Below the pieces are notes generated by a model, which had not been told where the DNA came from, did not search any database, and was given only the letters and a program-made list of their open reading frames with translations. From Paracoccus sp. SMMA_5_TC (GTDB lineage: Bacteria; Pseudomonadota; Alphaproteobacteria; Rhodobacterales; Rhodobacteraceae): a stretch of 64,000 nt of DNA. The stretch lies in the NCBI RefSeq assembly GCF_009696685.2, contig NZ_CP102355.1, positions 1,661,501-1,725,500 on the forward strand. Reading direction: 5' to 3'. Position 1 is the first letter of the stretch; each line of letters opens with the position of its first letter. Positions 30,904 through 41,573 of this stretch are shown here, piece after piece. A program made the position numbers and the translations under genes.

Positions 30904-31085
30904 CCTCTCCTCCTGTCATGGGTGTTTTGTTTCGCGCGGGTCATCCCCGCTTCTGCACTATGCTCGGCCGGCGTGAAACCGGCGTGAATGGAATCCAGCC
31001 AGGGCAAGGCACCTGCGTTCGGGTGCGGGGGCTTGCCCCGGCTGCGGCGCGCCGCTATCGCAGGGGGAAAAGGGGGCCCGGAACC

Positions 31086-32189
31086 ATGAGCTTCAATACC
31101 TTCGGTCGCGTTTTCCGCTTTACCACCTGGGGGGAAAGCCATGGTCCGGCATTGGGGGCGACGGTCGATGGCGTGCCTCCGGGGATTGCGGTCGACGAGG
31201 CCTATCTGCAAGGGTTTCTGGACCGGCGCAGGCCCGGCACCTCGCGGTTCACCACCCAGCGGCAGGAGCCCGATCAGGTGCGCATCCTGTCGGGCACCTT
31301 CGACGGCCGCACCACAGGCACGCCGATCCAGTTGATGATCGAAAACACCGATCAGCGCAGCAAGGATTACGGCGATATCGCCCAGGCATTCCGACCGGGT
31401 CATGCCGACATTACCTATCACCAGAAATATGGCATCCGCGACTATCGCGGGGGTGGGCGGTCCTCGGCCCGGGAAACGGCGGCGCGAGTGGCGGCGGGCG
31501 GCATCGCCCAGGCGGTGCTGGGCGAGTTGCTGCCTGACCTGCGCATCACCGCCTATATGATCCAGATGGGGGAGCTGCATCTGGACCGGGCGAGATTTGA
31601 CCCGCAACAGATTGACCAGAACCCGTTTTTCCTGCCCGATGCCAGTGCGGTGCCTGAATGGGAAACCTATCTGGACGGTATCCGCAAGGCGCAGGACAGC
31701 GTGGGCGCGGCCATCGAGGTGGTGATTCACGGCTGCCCGCCCGGCCTCGGCGCGCCGATCTATGCCAAGCTGGACACCGATCTGGCGGCGGCGATGATGT
31801 CGATCAACGCCGTCAAGGCCGTAGAGATCGGCGAGGGCATGGCGGCGGCTGGGCTGACCGGCACTGCGAATGCCGATGAAATTCGCATGTCGGCCGACGG
31901 GCCGCAGTATCTGTCGAACCACGCCGGCGGCATCCTGGGTGGAATTTCGACCGGGCAGGACATTGTCCTGCGCTTTTCGGTCAAGCCAACCAGCTCCATC
32001 CTGACCCCACGCCGCACCATCAACCAGCGCGGCGAGGAAATTGACCTGATGACCAGGGGCCGCCACGATCCCTGCGTGGGCATCCGCGCCGTGCCGATCG
32101 CCCAGGCCATGGCAGCATGTGTGATTCTGGACCACCTGATGCTGGACCGGGCCCAAACCGGCGGGATCCGCGGAAAAATAGGGATCTGA
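31086..32189 (+). CDS. aroC: Chorismate synthase
   Basis: A 367-residue FMN-dependent enzyme that turns EPSP into chorismate, the last shared step to aromatic amino acids. Signatures are [19 protein letters not shown] (residues 17-35), the [14 protein letters not shown] loop and the central [18 protein letters not shown]. The ATG at 31086 begins MSFNTFG, the family start; an in-frame start at 30918 is spurious. The gene before it, on the opposite strand, is the RTX gene, so 30904-31085 is a divergent promoter region. Confidence 0.97.
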   Translation: MSFNTFGRVFRFTTWGESHGPALGATVDGVPPGIAVDEAYLQGFLDRRRPGTSRFTTQRQEPDQVRILSGTFDGRTTGTPIQLMIENTDQRSKDYGDIAQAFRPGHADITYHQKYGIRDYRGGGRSSARETAARVAAGGIAQAVLGELLPDLRITAYMIQMGELHLDRARFDPQQIDQNPFFLPDASAVPEWETYLDGIRKAQDSVGAAIEVVIHGCPPGLGAPIYAKLDTDLAAAMMSINAVKAVEIGEGMAAAGLTGTANADEIRMSADGPQYLSNHAGGILGGISTGQDIVLRFSVKPTSSILTPRRTINQRGEEIDLMTRGRHDPCVGIRAVPIAQAMAACVILDHLMLDRAQTGGIRGKIGI

Positions 32190-32217
32190 TTTCATCGGCT
32201 TGAGCGGCAAGGGCGGA

Positions 32218-32257
32218 TTGTCGCACAACTGTCACAATTGTTTCGCATAAGCGTCGC
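32218..32257 (+). promoter_or_regulatory. Tandem Pho-box-like repeats upstream of pstS
   Basis: Four 7-base units spaced by 4 bases read TTGTCGC, CTGTCAC, GTTTCGC and GCGTCGC (starts 32218, 32229, 32240, 32251). The 7-4-7 direct-repeat layout and the second unit (6 of 7 matching CTGTCAT) fit PhoB binding; the other units match only 3-4 of 7. The array ends 60 bases before pstS, right where an activator should sit. Confidence 0.7.
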
Positions 32258-32317
32258 ATTCCGGGCCTAAACAGCGCCCAGGCCGCGAGGGCCCATGTGA
32301 AATTCAGGAGTGATCCG

Positions 32318-33349
32318 ATGAAATCCGCCAAACTGACCGTATCGGCCCTGGCCGTTATTGCTGCCTCGGCCACCGTGGCCTCGGCGCGCGACCAGATTCA
32401 GGTCGCCGGTTCGTCCACGGTGCTGCCCTATGCCACCATCGTTGCCGAGGCTTTTGGCGAGAATACCGACTTCCCGACCCCGGTCGTCGAATCGGGCGGT
32501 TCCTCGGCCGGGCTGAAGAAGTTCTGCGAAGGTGTCGGCACCAACACCATCGACATCGCCAACAGCTCGCGCGCCATCAAGGACAGCGAGAAAGAGGCCT
32601 GCAAGGCCGCCGGCGTCACCGACATCATCGAGGTCCGCATCGGCTATGACGGCATCGTCTTTGCCAGCGACATCGCCGGCAATGAATTCGCCTTTACCCC
32701 CGCCGACTGGTTCAATGCCCTGGCGGCCGAGGTGGTCAAGGACGGCAAGATCGTCCCGAACCCCTACACCAAGTGGAACGAGATCCGCGCCGAACTGCCC
32801 GACCAGGAAATCCTGGCCTTTATCCCCGGCACCAAGCACGGCACCCGTGAAGTGTTCGAGGAAAAGGTGATCGCCGCCGGGTGCAAGGAAACCGGCGCCC
32901 AGGAACTGTTCGCGACCGAAAAGGGCGACGAGGACAAGGCCAAGGAGGCTTGCCTTGCGCTGCGCACCGACGGCAAGTCGGTCGACATCGACGGCGATTA
33001 CACCGAAACCCTGGCCCGCATCCAGTCGGCCAAGAACGGCATCGGCGTGTTCGGCCTGTCGTTTTATGAAAACAACACCGACAAGCTGAAGGTGGCGACC
33101 ATGGGCGGCGTCACGCCCAGCACCGAAACCATCGCTTCGGGCGAATACCCGGTGTCGCGGCCGCTGTTCTTCTATGTGAAGAAAGCCCATATCGGCCAGG
33201 TTCCGGGCCTGAAGGAGTTCGCCGAATTCTTCGTGTCCGATGAAATGGCTGGCCCGGAAGGCCCGCTGGCCGCCTATGGCCTGGTGGCTGATCCCGAACT
33301 GGCTGCCACGCAAAAGGCCGTGGCCGACGAGGCGACCATCGCCCAGTGA
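32318..33349 (+). CDS. pstS: Phosphate ABC transporter substrate-binding protein
   Basis: A 343-residue periplasmic protein. Signal peptide SAKLTVSALAVIAASATVASA, then IQVAGSSTVLPYATIVAEAF, the first phosphate-binding loop of PstS, and ESGGSSAGLKKFCEG, IDIANSSRAI and HGTREVFEEKV as further ligand loops. It binds phosphate and docks on PstC/PstA. The ATG at 32318 has an aggag site. It belongs to the PstS subgroup common in alphaproteobacteria. First gene of pstSCAB-phoUB. Confidence 0.96.
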   Translation: MKSAKLTVSALAVIAASATVASARDQIQVAGSSTVLPYATIVAEAFGENTDFPTPVVESGGSSAGLKKFCEGVGTNTIDIANSSRAIKDSEKEACKAAGVTDIIEVRIGYDGIVFASDIAGNEFAFTPADWFNALAAEVVKDGKIVPNPYTKWNEIRAELPDQEILAFIPGTKHGTREVFEEKVIAAGCKETGAQELFATEKGDEDKAKEACLALRTDGKSVDIDGDYTETLARIQSAKNGIGVFGLSFYENNTDKLKVATMGGVTPSTETIASGEYPVSRPLFFYVKKAHIGQVPGLKEFAEFFVSDEMAGPEGPLAAYGLVADPELAATQKAVADEATIAQ

Positions 33350-33356
33350 TGCAGAT

Positions 33357-33385
33357 GGCGCGGGCTGACCCCCGCGCCTTTTCCC
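33357..33385 (+). terminator. Attenuator hairpin between pstS and pstC
   Basis: An 8-bp stem, GGCGCGGG (33357-33364) with CCCGCGCC (33371-33378), and a 6-base loop are followed by TTTTCCC. It begins 8 bases after the pstS stop. Partial termination here would give more PstS than permease. Confidence 0.65.
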
Positions 33386-33405
33386 TTTCCGCAATCGAGG
33401 GCACC

Positions 33406-34596
33406 ATGCCAGTCCTGTGGACCCTGCTGATCGTGCTGATTCTGGCGATCGCAGGCTTTTTCGTGACCCGCGCCCGCGCAGTGGTCCTGGCCGACGGCGA
33501 TACCCGCCGCCTGCATTCCCGCCCCGGCTATTACGGCTGGAACGCGGCGCTGCTGATCGCGGTTCCGGCGTTTCTGGTGATGGCGATCTGGCGCTTTGTC
33601 CAGCCTGCCGCCAATGGCACGCTGCTTGCCCTGGTGGCGATCGGGCTGGCGCTGGCGGGAATGGTCTATGCCTATGGCCGCACCGCACCGCAGTATCGCG
33701 CCCGCAATGCGGTCGAGACGATGGTGCGCGGGCTTTTGATCCTGTGTTCCTCGATCGCGATCCTGACCACTCTTGGCATCGTGCTGTCGATGCTGTTCGA
33801 GACCGGGAATTTCCTCAAGCAGTATCCGCTGCAGGACTTCCTGTTCGGCAGCACCTGGTCGCCGAAATTCGGCGGCGGCTCGCAGCTGGGCATGTTGCCG
33901 CTGCTGTGGGGCACGCTTTATATCTCGGCCATTGCGCTGGCGGTCTCGGTGCCGATTGGCCTGTTCGCGGCGATCTACTTGTCGGAATACGCCTCGGGGA
34001 GGCTGCGCAGCATTGCCAAGCCGGCGATCGAGGTGCTGGCGGGTATCCCGACCATCGTTTATGGCCTGTTCGCGCTGATTACCGTGGGGCCGTTCCTGCG
34101 CGACTATTTCGCCCAGCCGCTGGGCTTGGGCAGTTCCGGGTCGTCGGTGATGACCGCCGGGCTGGTCATGGGCATCATGCTGATCCCCTTTGTCAGCTCG
34201 CTCTCTGACGACATCATCAACGCGGTGCCGCAATCGCTGCGCGACGGGGCGCTGGGTCTGGGATCGACGCATTCGGAAACCATTCGCAAGGTGGTGCTGC
34301 CGGCGGCGCTGCCCGGTATCGTCGGCGCCGTGCTGCTGGCCGCCTCGCGCGCCATCGGCGAAACCATGATCGTGGTTCTGGGCGCGGGGGCTGCCGCCAA
34401 GCTGAGCATGAATCCGTTCGAGGCGATGACCACGATCACCGTGAAGATCGTCAGCCAACTGACCGGAGACACCGATTTCGCCGCCCCCGAAACCCTGGTC
34501 GCCTTTGCCTTGGGGCTGACGCTGTTCATCATCACCCTGGGGCTCAATGTCATCGCCCTTTACGTCGTGCGCAAATATCGGGAGCAGTACGAATGA
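33406..34596 (+). CDS. pstC: Phosphate ABC transporter permease PstC
   Basis: A 396-residue inner-membrane permease, longer than E. coli PstC because of an N-terminal extension with three additional hydrophobic segments (residues 1-100). The core has the family region IEVLAGIPTIVYGLFALITVGPFL and the coupling motif DGALGLGSTHSETIRKVVLPAALPG (in part ALGLGSTHSETIRKVVLP). ATG 33406 follows gagg; in-frame codons back to 33346 are not needed. It overlaps pstA by 4 bases. Confidence 0.94.
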   Translation: MPVLWTLLIVLILAIAGFFVTRARAVVLADGDTRRLHSRPGYYGWNAALLIAVPAFLVMAIWRFVQPAANGTLLALVAIGLALAGMVYAYGRTAPQYRARNAVETMVRGLLILCSSIAILTTLGIVLSMLFETGNFLKQYPLQDFLFGSTWSPKFGGGSQLGMLPLLWGTLYISAIALAVSVPIGLFAAIYLSEYASGRLRSIAKPAIEVLAGIPTIVYGLFALITVGPFLRDYFAQPLGLGSSGSSVMTAGLVMGIMLIPFVSSLSDDIINAVPQSLRDGALGLGSTHSETIRKVVLPAALPGIVGAVLLAASRAIGETMIVVLGAGAAAKLSMNPFEAMTTITVKIVSQLTGDTDFAAPETLVAFALGLTLFIITLGLNVIALYVVRKYREQYE

Positions 34597-35933
34597 CCGA
34601 TGCCACCCTGAATCCGGCGCCCTCGGGTTCGCTGCTGGTCGCCGATGCGCGCACCCGCCGGCGCAACGCGGCCGAGGCACGCTTTCGCGCCTATGGGCTT
34701 GGCGCGATCATCATCTCGATGCTGGCCTTGGTTGTGTTGCTGTTCACCATCGTGACCGGCGGGATCGGCGCCTTTCGCCAGACCTATCTGACATTGCCGG
34801 TCACGCTTGATGCCGCGCAACTGGACAAGCAGGGCAACCGCGATCCCGAACAGATCAAGAAGGTGCTGACCCTGACCTATGGCAAGCTGCTCGAGGACGC
34901 GCTGCGCCAGACCATCGCCCAGCGCAAAATCGATGTGCCGGACCTGAGCGACAAGGACATCGGCCAGCTGATTTCCAAAGAGGCGGCGGCGCAACTGCGC
35001 GCCCAGGTGCTGGACGATCCGCAGCTGATCGGCCAGACCATCGAGGCGCGGGTGCTGGTGAATGGCCGCATCGACGGCTATTACAAGGGCCGCGTCAGCA
35101 AGGACAGCGCCGCGCGCGACGGCAACACCTCGCCCGCACAGCTGGAACTGGCCGATGCGCTTAAGGCGCAGGGCCTGCTGGGCACGCATTGGAACTGGGC
35201 TTTCCTGACCAGTCCCGATGCCTCGGACCAGCGCCCGGAAGCCGCCGGGGTCGGGGTGGCGATCCTGGGCTCGCTTTACATGATGCTGGTCGTTCTGCTG
35301 CTGGCGGTGCCGATCGGTGTGGCCGCGGCCATCTATCTTGAGGAATTCGCGCCCAGGAACCGCCTGACCGATATCATCGAGGTGAATATCTCGAACCTGG
35401 CCGCGGTGCCGTCCATCGTGTTCGGCATCCTGGGCCTGGCGGCTTTCATCAACTTTGCGCATCTGCCGCAGTCGGCGCCTATTGTCGGCGGTCTGGTGCT
35501 GGTGCTGATGACGCTGCCCACGGTCATCATTTCGACCCGCGCGGCGCTGAAGGCTGTTCCCCCGTCCATTCGCGATGCGGCGCTGGGGGTTGGGGCATCC
35601 AGGATGCAGTCGGTGTTCCACCACGTCCTGCCGTTGGCGATGCCGGGCATCCTGACCGGAACCATCATCGGCCTAGCGCAGGCCCTGGGCGAAACCGCGC
35701 CGCTGCTGCTGATCGGCATGGTCGCCTTTGTCAAGAACTTCCCCGCCGCGCCGCCGCAGGGCTTGTTCGATCCCGCCTCGGCCTTGCCGGTCCAGGTCTA
35801 TAACTGGACCCAGCGCGCTGACCCGGCCTTCATCGAACGTGCCTCGGGGGCGATCATCGTGCTGCTGGTCATGCTGATGTGCATGAACCTCTTGGCCATT
35901 TTCCTGCGCCGCAAGTTCGAGCGTCGGTGGTAA
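34593..35933 (+). CDS. pstA: Phosphate ABC transporter permease PstA, long form
   Basis: A 446-residue permease, about 150 residues longer than E. coli PstA. The first helix (about residues 38-60) is followed by a periplasmic insertion of about 160 residues rich in Lys, Asp and Gln (DUF3333-type, known in alphaproteobacterial PstA). The conserved half then contains [21 protein letters not shown] and the EAA-like [20 protein letters not shown]. It pairs with PstC and is driven by PstB. Confidence 0.94.
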   Translation: MTDATLNPAPSGSLLVADARTRRRNAAEARFRAYGLGAIIISMLALVVLLFTIVTGGIGAFRQTYLTLPVTLDAAQLDKQGNRDPEQIKKVLTLTYGKLLEDALRQTIAQRKIDVPDLSDKDIGQLISKEAAAQLRAQVLDDPQLIGQTIEARVLVNGRIDGYYKGRVSKDSAARDGNTSPAQLELADALKAQGLLGTHWNWAFLTSPDASDQRPEAAGVGVAILGSLYMMLVVLLLAVPIGVAAAIYLEEFAPRNRLTDIIEVNISNLAAVPSIVFGILGLAAFINFAHLPQSAPIVGGLVLVLMTLPTVIISTRAALKAVPPSIRDAALGVGASRMQSVFHHVLPLAMPGILTGTIIGLAQALGETAPLLLIGMVAFVKNFPAAPPQGLFDPASALPVQVYNWTQRADPAFIERASGAIIVLLVMLMCMNLLAIFLRRKFERRW

Positions 35934-35953
35934 AACTGCAACGGAGACCCGAT

Positions 35954-36751
35954 ATGAACGACATGACCATGCTGGAGCGCGCCGTGCAGCAGACAGAAAC
36001 CAAGATTTCGGCCCGCAACGTCCAAGTCTATTATGGCGACAAGCACGCCATCAAGGACGTGAACGTGGATATTCTGGACAAGGCGGTCACCGCCTTCATC
36101 GGGCCGTCAGGCTGCGGCAAATCCACCTTCCTGCGCTGCCTGAACCGGATGAACGACACCATCGACATCTGCCGCGTCGAAGGGCGGATCGCGCTCGACG
36201 GCGAGGATATCTATGACCGCCGCGTCGATCCGGTGCAGCTGCGGGCCAAGGTCGGGATGGTGTTTCAGAAACCGAACCCGTTTCCGAAGTCGATCTACGA
36301 CAATGTGGCCTATGGGGCGCGCATCCACGGCCTGGCGCGCAATCGCGCCGAACTGGACGAGATTGTCGAGAACGCGCTGCGTGGTGCGGCGCTGTGGAAC
36401 GAGGTCAAGGACAGGCTGTCCGATCCCGGCACCGGCCTGTCCGGTGGCCAGCAGCAGCGCCTGTGCATCGCCCGGGCGGTGGCTACCCAGCCCGAGGTGC
36501 TGCTGATGGATGAGCCCTGCTCGGCGCTGGACCCCATTGCGACCGGCCAGGTCGAGGATCTGATCGACCAGCTGCGCGCCCGCTTTTCGGTGGTCATCGT
36601 GACCCATTCGATGCAGCAGGCTGCGCGCGTCAGCCAAAAGACCGCCTTCTTCCACCTGGGCAACCTGGTCGAATACGGCGACACCGAGGACATCTTCACC
36701 CGGCCGCAGGATCCGCGCACCGAAAGCTACATTTCGGGCCGTATCGGCTGA
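35954..36751 (+). CDS. pstB: Phosphate ABC transporter ATPase PstB
   Basis: A 265-residue ABC ATPase with Walker [11 protein letters not shown]-loop [15 protein letters not shown], signature [14 protein letters not shown] and Walker [14 protein letters not shown]. The Cys after DEP and the [11 protein letters not shown] start are typical of PstB. The ATG at 35954 is preferred; an in-frame ATG at 35879 lies within pstA. It energises phosphate uptake and, with PhoU, also signals phosphate status. Confidence 0.97.
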   Translation: MNDMTMLERAVQQTETKISARNVQVYYGDKHAIKDVNVDILDKAVTAFIGPSGCGKSTFLRCLNRMNDTIDICRVEGRIALDGEDIYDRRVDPVQLRAKVGMVFQKPNPFPKSIYDNVAYGARIHGLARNRAELDEIVENALRGAALWNEVKDRLSDPGTGLSGGQQQRLCIARAVATQPEVLLMDEPCSALDPIATGQVEDLIDQLRARFSVVIVTHSMQQAARVSQKTAFFHLGNLVEYGDTEDIFTRPQDPRTESYISGRIG

Positions 36752-36768
36752 TCGGCAAAGGATTGCAC

Positions 36769-37479
36769 ATGAACAACGAACGCCACATCCTCTCTGCCTT
36801 CGACCGTGACCTGGAAAGCGTGCAGGCGCTGGTCGTCAAGATGGGCGGCATGGTCGAAAGCGCCATCCACGATGCCGCCATCGCCCTGGAAACCCGCGAC
36901 GATGATCTCGCGCAGGATGTCCGCCGCCGCGACAAGGCCATCGACGCGCTGGAAATGCAGATCAACGAAGAGGCCGCGCGCCTGATCGCCCTGCGCGCGC
37001 CGCGGGCGACCGACCTGCGCATGGTGCTGTCGGTCATCAAGATATCCGGCATTCTCGAGCGGGTCGGCGATTACGCCAAGAACATCGCCAAGCGCAGCGA
37101 CGTGCTGGCCGACCTGCCGGTGATCGACGGCGCCGGCATGGCGCTGCGCCGGATGTCGGCAACGGTCGAGACGATGATGAAGGATGCGCTGGACAGCTAT
37201 ATCCAGCGCGACGCCGCCCTGGCCGCGGATGTGCGCAAGCGCGACCTGGAAGTCGACCAGATGTATAACGCGCTGTTTCGCGAGTTCCTGACCCACATGA
37301 TGGAGGATCCGCGTAATATCACCGCCTGCATGCATCTGCACTTCATCGCCAAGAACATCGAGCGCATGGGCGATCATGCGACCGGAATCGCCGAACAGGT
37401 GATATACTTGGCCACGGGCGAGCTGCCCGAGGACAACCGCCCCAAGGGCGAAAGCGTCCCGCGTCTGCAGGGGGCCTGA
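36769..37479 (+). CDS. phoU: Phosphate signalling protein PhoU
   Basis: A 236-residue all-alpha protein made of two PhoU three-helix repeats (about residues 15-105 and 118-215). The metal-binding patterns ERVGDYAKNIAKR and ERMGDHATGIAEQ occur once in each half. PhoU links Pst transport to the PhoR/PhoB two-component system, keeping PhoB off when phosphate is plentiful. It starts 17 bases after pstB and stops 3 bases before phoB. Confidence 0.96.
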   Translation: MNNERHILSAFDRDLESVQALVVKMGGMVESAIHDAAIALETRDDDLAQDVRRRDKAIDALEMQINEEAARLIALRAPRATDLRMVLSVIKISGILERVGDYAKNIAKRSDVLADLPVIDGAGMALRRMSATVETMMKDALDSYIQRDAALAADVRKRDLEVDQMYNALFREFLTHMMEDPRNITACMHLHFIAKNIERMGDHATGIAEQVIYLATGELPEDNRPKGESVPRLQGA

Positions 37480-37482
37480 GCC

Positions 37483-38172
37483 ATGGCGCAATCGCAGCCC
37501 TGCGTTCTGGTGGTCGAGGACGAAGGCGCGCAGCGCGAGGTGCTGCGCTACAACCTCGAGGCCGAAGGATTTCAGGTGGTGCTGGCCGAAAACGGTGACG
37601 AGGCCATGCTGCTGGTGGCCGAGGAGCAGCCCGATCTGATCGTGCTGGACTGGATGCTGCCGAATGTCTCGGGGATCGAGGTCTGCCGCCGCGTCAAGGC
37701 CGATCCCAGCACCCGCCAGATCCCCATCATCATGCTTTCGGCCCGCTCCGAGGAAGTGGACCGTGTGCGCGGCTTGGAAACCGGCGCCGACGATTATGTC
37801 GTCAAACCCTATTCGGTGGTCGAACTGATGGCGCGCCTGCGCACTCAGCTGCGCCGCACCCGCCCAGCCTCGATGGGCGAAAGGCTCAGCTTTGGCGACA
37901 TCATCCTGGATGCGGCCGAACATCGGGTGTTCCGGGCCGGGCGCCCGCTGCATCTGGGGCCGACCGAATTCCGGCTCTTGTCGACGCTGATGGAAAAACC
38001 CGGCCGAGTCTGGACGCGCGAACAGCTGCTGGACCGGGTCTGGGGTCGGGACATCTATGTCGACACCCGCACCATCGACGTGCATGTCGGCCGGCTGCGC
38101 AAGGCGCTGATGGCCCATGGCGGCGCCAACCCCGTGCGCACGGTGCGCGGGACCGGCTATTCGCTGGGCTAA
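37483..38172 (+). CDS. phoB: Phosphate response regulator PhoB
   Basis: A 229-residue OmpR/PhoB-type regulator. Receiver domain residues 1-120 have the acidic pocket VEDE (11-14), phospho-acceptor Asp56 in VLDWMLPN and Lys108 in VVKPYS. The winged-helix DNA-binding domain (130-229) ends RTVRGTGYSLG. It activates genes with Pho boxes. Its kinase gene phoR is not in front of pstS or after phoB in this window, so PhoR must be encoded elsewhere. Confidence 0.95.
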   Translation: MAQSQPCVLVVEDEGAQREVLRYNLEAEGFQVVLAENGDEAMLLVAEEQPDLIVLDWMLPNVSGIEVCRRVKADPSTRQIPIIMLSARSEEVDRVRGLETGADDYVVKPYSVVELMARLRTQLRRTRPASMGERLSFGDIILDAAEHRVFRAGRPLHLGPTEFRLLSTLMEKPGRVWTREQLLDRVWGRDIYVDTRTIDVHVGRLRKALMAHGGANPVRTVRGTGYSLG

Positions 38173-38206
38173 CCCACCCGCCGCCGCATCAAGGATGTCA
38201 GATCAA

Positions 38207-38238
38207 AAAGAAAGCCAGCGCCGGGGCGCTGGCTTTTC
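38207..38238. terminator. Bidirectional terminator between phoB and the ompA-like gene
   Basis: A perfect 12-bp stem (AAAGCCAGCGCC at 38211-38222, complement at 38225-38236) has only 2 loop bases and is flanked by A-rich and T-rich sequence. It can end both convergent transcripts. Confidence 0.85.
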
Positions 38239-38257
38239 TGTCTGGCTGGTTCGTGCG

Positions 38258-40258
<2,001 letters not shown>

Positions 40259-40330
40259 GTCGGTCCTTCTCCGAATGGTCGTGTCATCGCAGCTTAACCG
40301 CCTTGCCCGTGGCGGGTTCCCAACAATGCT

Positions 40331-40350
40331 GTGACCGTTCCGTGACCGTT
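40331..40350 (-). promoter_or_regulatory. Direct repeat upstream of the ompA-like gene
   Basis: On the minus strand AACGGTCAC occurs twice, 11 bases apart, about 75-90 bases upstream of the start codon, so the 7-4-7 layout CGGTCAC-GGAA-CGGTCAC results. This has the geometry of OmpR/PhoB-family sites. Each unit matches the best unit of the pstS array (CTGTCAC) at 6 of 7 positions. Confidence 0.4.
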
Positions 40351-41516
40351 TACGCCAGACAAAGGGCCAGACGCCCGCCGGGCAACCGTTGCACCCGGCC
40401 GGAAAGTTCCAGGTTGAGCAAGGCCGGCGCCAGCGCGGCAGCGGGCACGCCAAGATCGCGGATCAACATGTTTTCTTCGGTCGGAGAGGGGCCCAGACTG
40501 GCAAGGATACGCCTTTCCAGATCGGCTGGCCCGCCGCTGTCGCGCGCAGTCATCGAAGAGGCGGCAGCACGCGGGGGTGCCATCGGCGAGGCTGCCCGGG
40601 GCGGAGGATGCCCGGGCGGCGTTGCCGTGCCGATCGCTGCCAGCACGTCGGCGGCGTTGCGCACCAACAGCGCGCCATCGCGGATCAACGCATTGCATCC
40701 CGCCGCCCGCGCATCCATCGGATGCCCCGGCACCGCCATGACTTCGCGCCCCTGATCCAGCGCGCAGCGTGCGGTGATCAGGCTGCCCGAGCGATGCGCC
40801 GCCTCGACCACGACCACCGCCCGTGCAAGTCCCGAAATGATGCGGTTACGGGCGGGAAAGTGTCTGGCGACGGGCTCGGTTCCGGGGGGCTGCTCGGAAA
40901 TCAGCAAGCCGGTTTCGCATATGCTGGCGGCAAGGCCCGCGTTTTCCGAAGGATAGATCATGTCGATGCCGCCGGCCATCACCGCGACGGTGCCTGTATT
41001 CAGAGCAGCCTGATGCGCAATGGTGTCAACGCCCCGCGCCAGGCCGGCGATCACCACGGCACCGGCTTCCGCCAATCCCGCAGCCAGTCCGCGTGCCATG
41101 CGCAATCCCAGCGACGAGGCATTGCGGGCGCCAATGACGGCCACTGCCAGCCGGTCCAGCACGCGCAGGTCGCCCCTGACCCACAGAACCGGGGGTGCAT
41201 CGGCAAGATCGCGCAAAGCCAGCGGATAATCCGGGTCGCCCCAGACCAGCAGCCGGGCGCCCGCGCGACGCCCTGCCTGGATTTCGGCCTGCGCGACCGC
41301 GGCGGGGCAGGGCTGATAATCCGCGATTCCGGCTGCACGTGCCAGTTCAGGCAATGCCAGCAGCGCCCGTTCGGCGCAGCCGTGTTCGCCCATCAGCCGA
41401 TGAAAGGTCGTCGGGCCGACACGGCGCGAACGGATGAGGCGCAGCGTTGCCAACCTGTCGGCAGCCAGCCCGGCTGGTCTGTGGTGGGTATCGATTGCCT
41501 TGGGCCATGCTGTCAT
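40350..41516 (-). CDS. dprA: DNA-processing protein DprA
   Basis: A 388-residue DprA/Smf protein that loads RecA on incoming single-stranded DNA in natural transformation. The Rossmann core contains VIGARNASSLGLRMARGLA, GLARGVDTIAHQAAL, GTVAVMAGGIDMIYP, ARNRIISGLA and GSLITARCALDQGREVMAVPG (in part GSLITARCALDQGREV). A C-terminal winged-helix (DprA_WH, last 60 residues) is present. The ATG at 41516 with a ggcaggga site is preferred to 41549. It lies between tldD and the ompA-like gene on the same strand. Confidence 0.93.
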   Translation of the reverse strand: MTAWPKAIDTHHRPAGLAADRLATLRLIRSRRVGPTTFHRLMGEHGCAERALLALPELARAAGIADYQPCPAAVAQAEIQAGRRAGARLLVWGDPDYPLALRDLADAPPVLWVRGDLRVLDRLAVAVIGARNASSLGLRMARGLAAGLAEAGAVVIAGLARGVDTIAHQAALNTGTVAVMAGGIDMIYPSENAGLAASICETGLLISEQPPGTEPVARHFPARNRIISGLARAVVVVEAAHRSGSLITARCALDQGREVMAVPGHPMDARAAGCNALIRDGALLVRNAADVLAAIGTATPPGHPPPRAASPMAPPRAAASSMTARDSGGPADLERRILASLGPSPTEENMLIRDLGVPAAALAPALLNLELSGRVQRLPGGRLALCLA

Positions 41517-41573
41517 GGTCGGTCCCTGCCTCATCCGCAGGCGACTCATGGCACAGGATTGGTTAAAAATACG

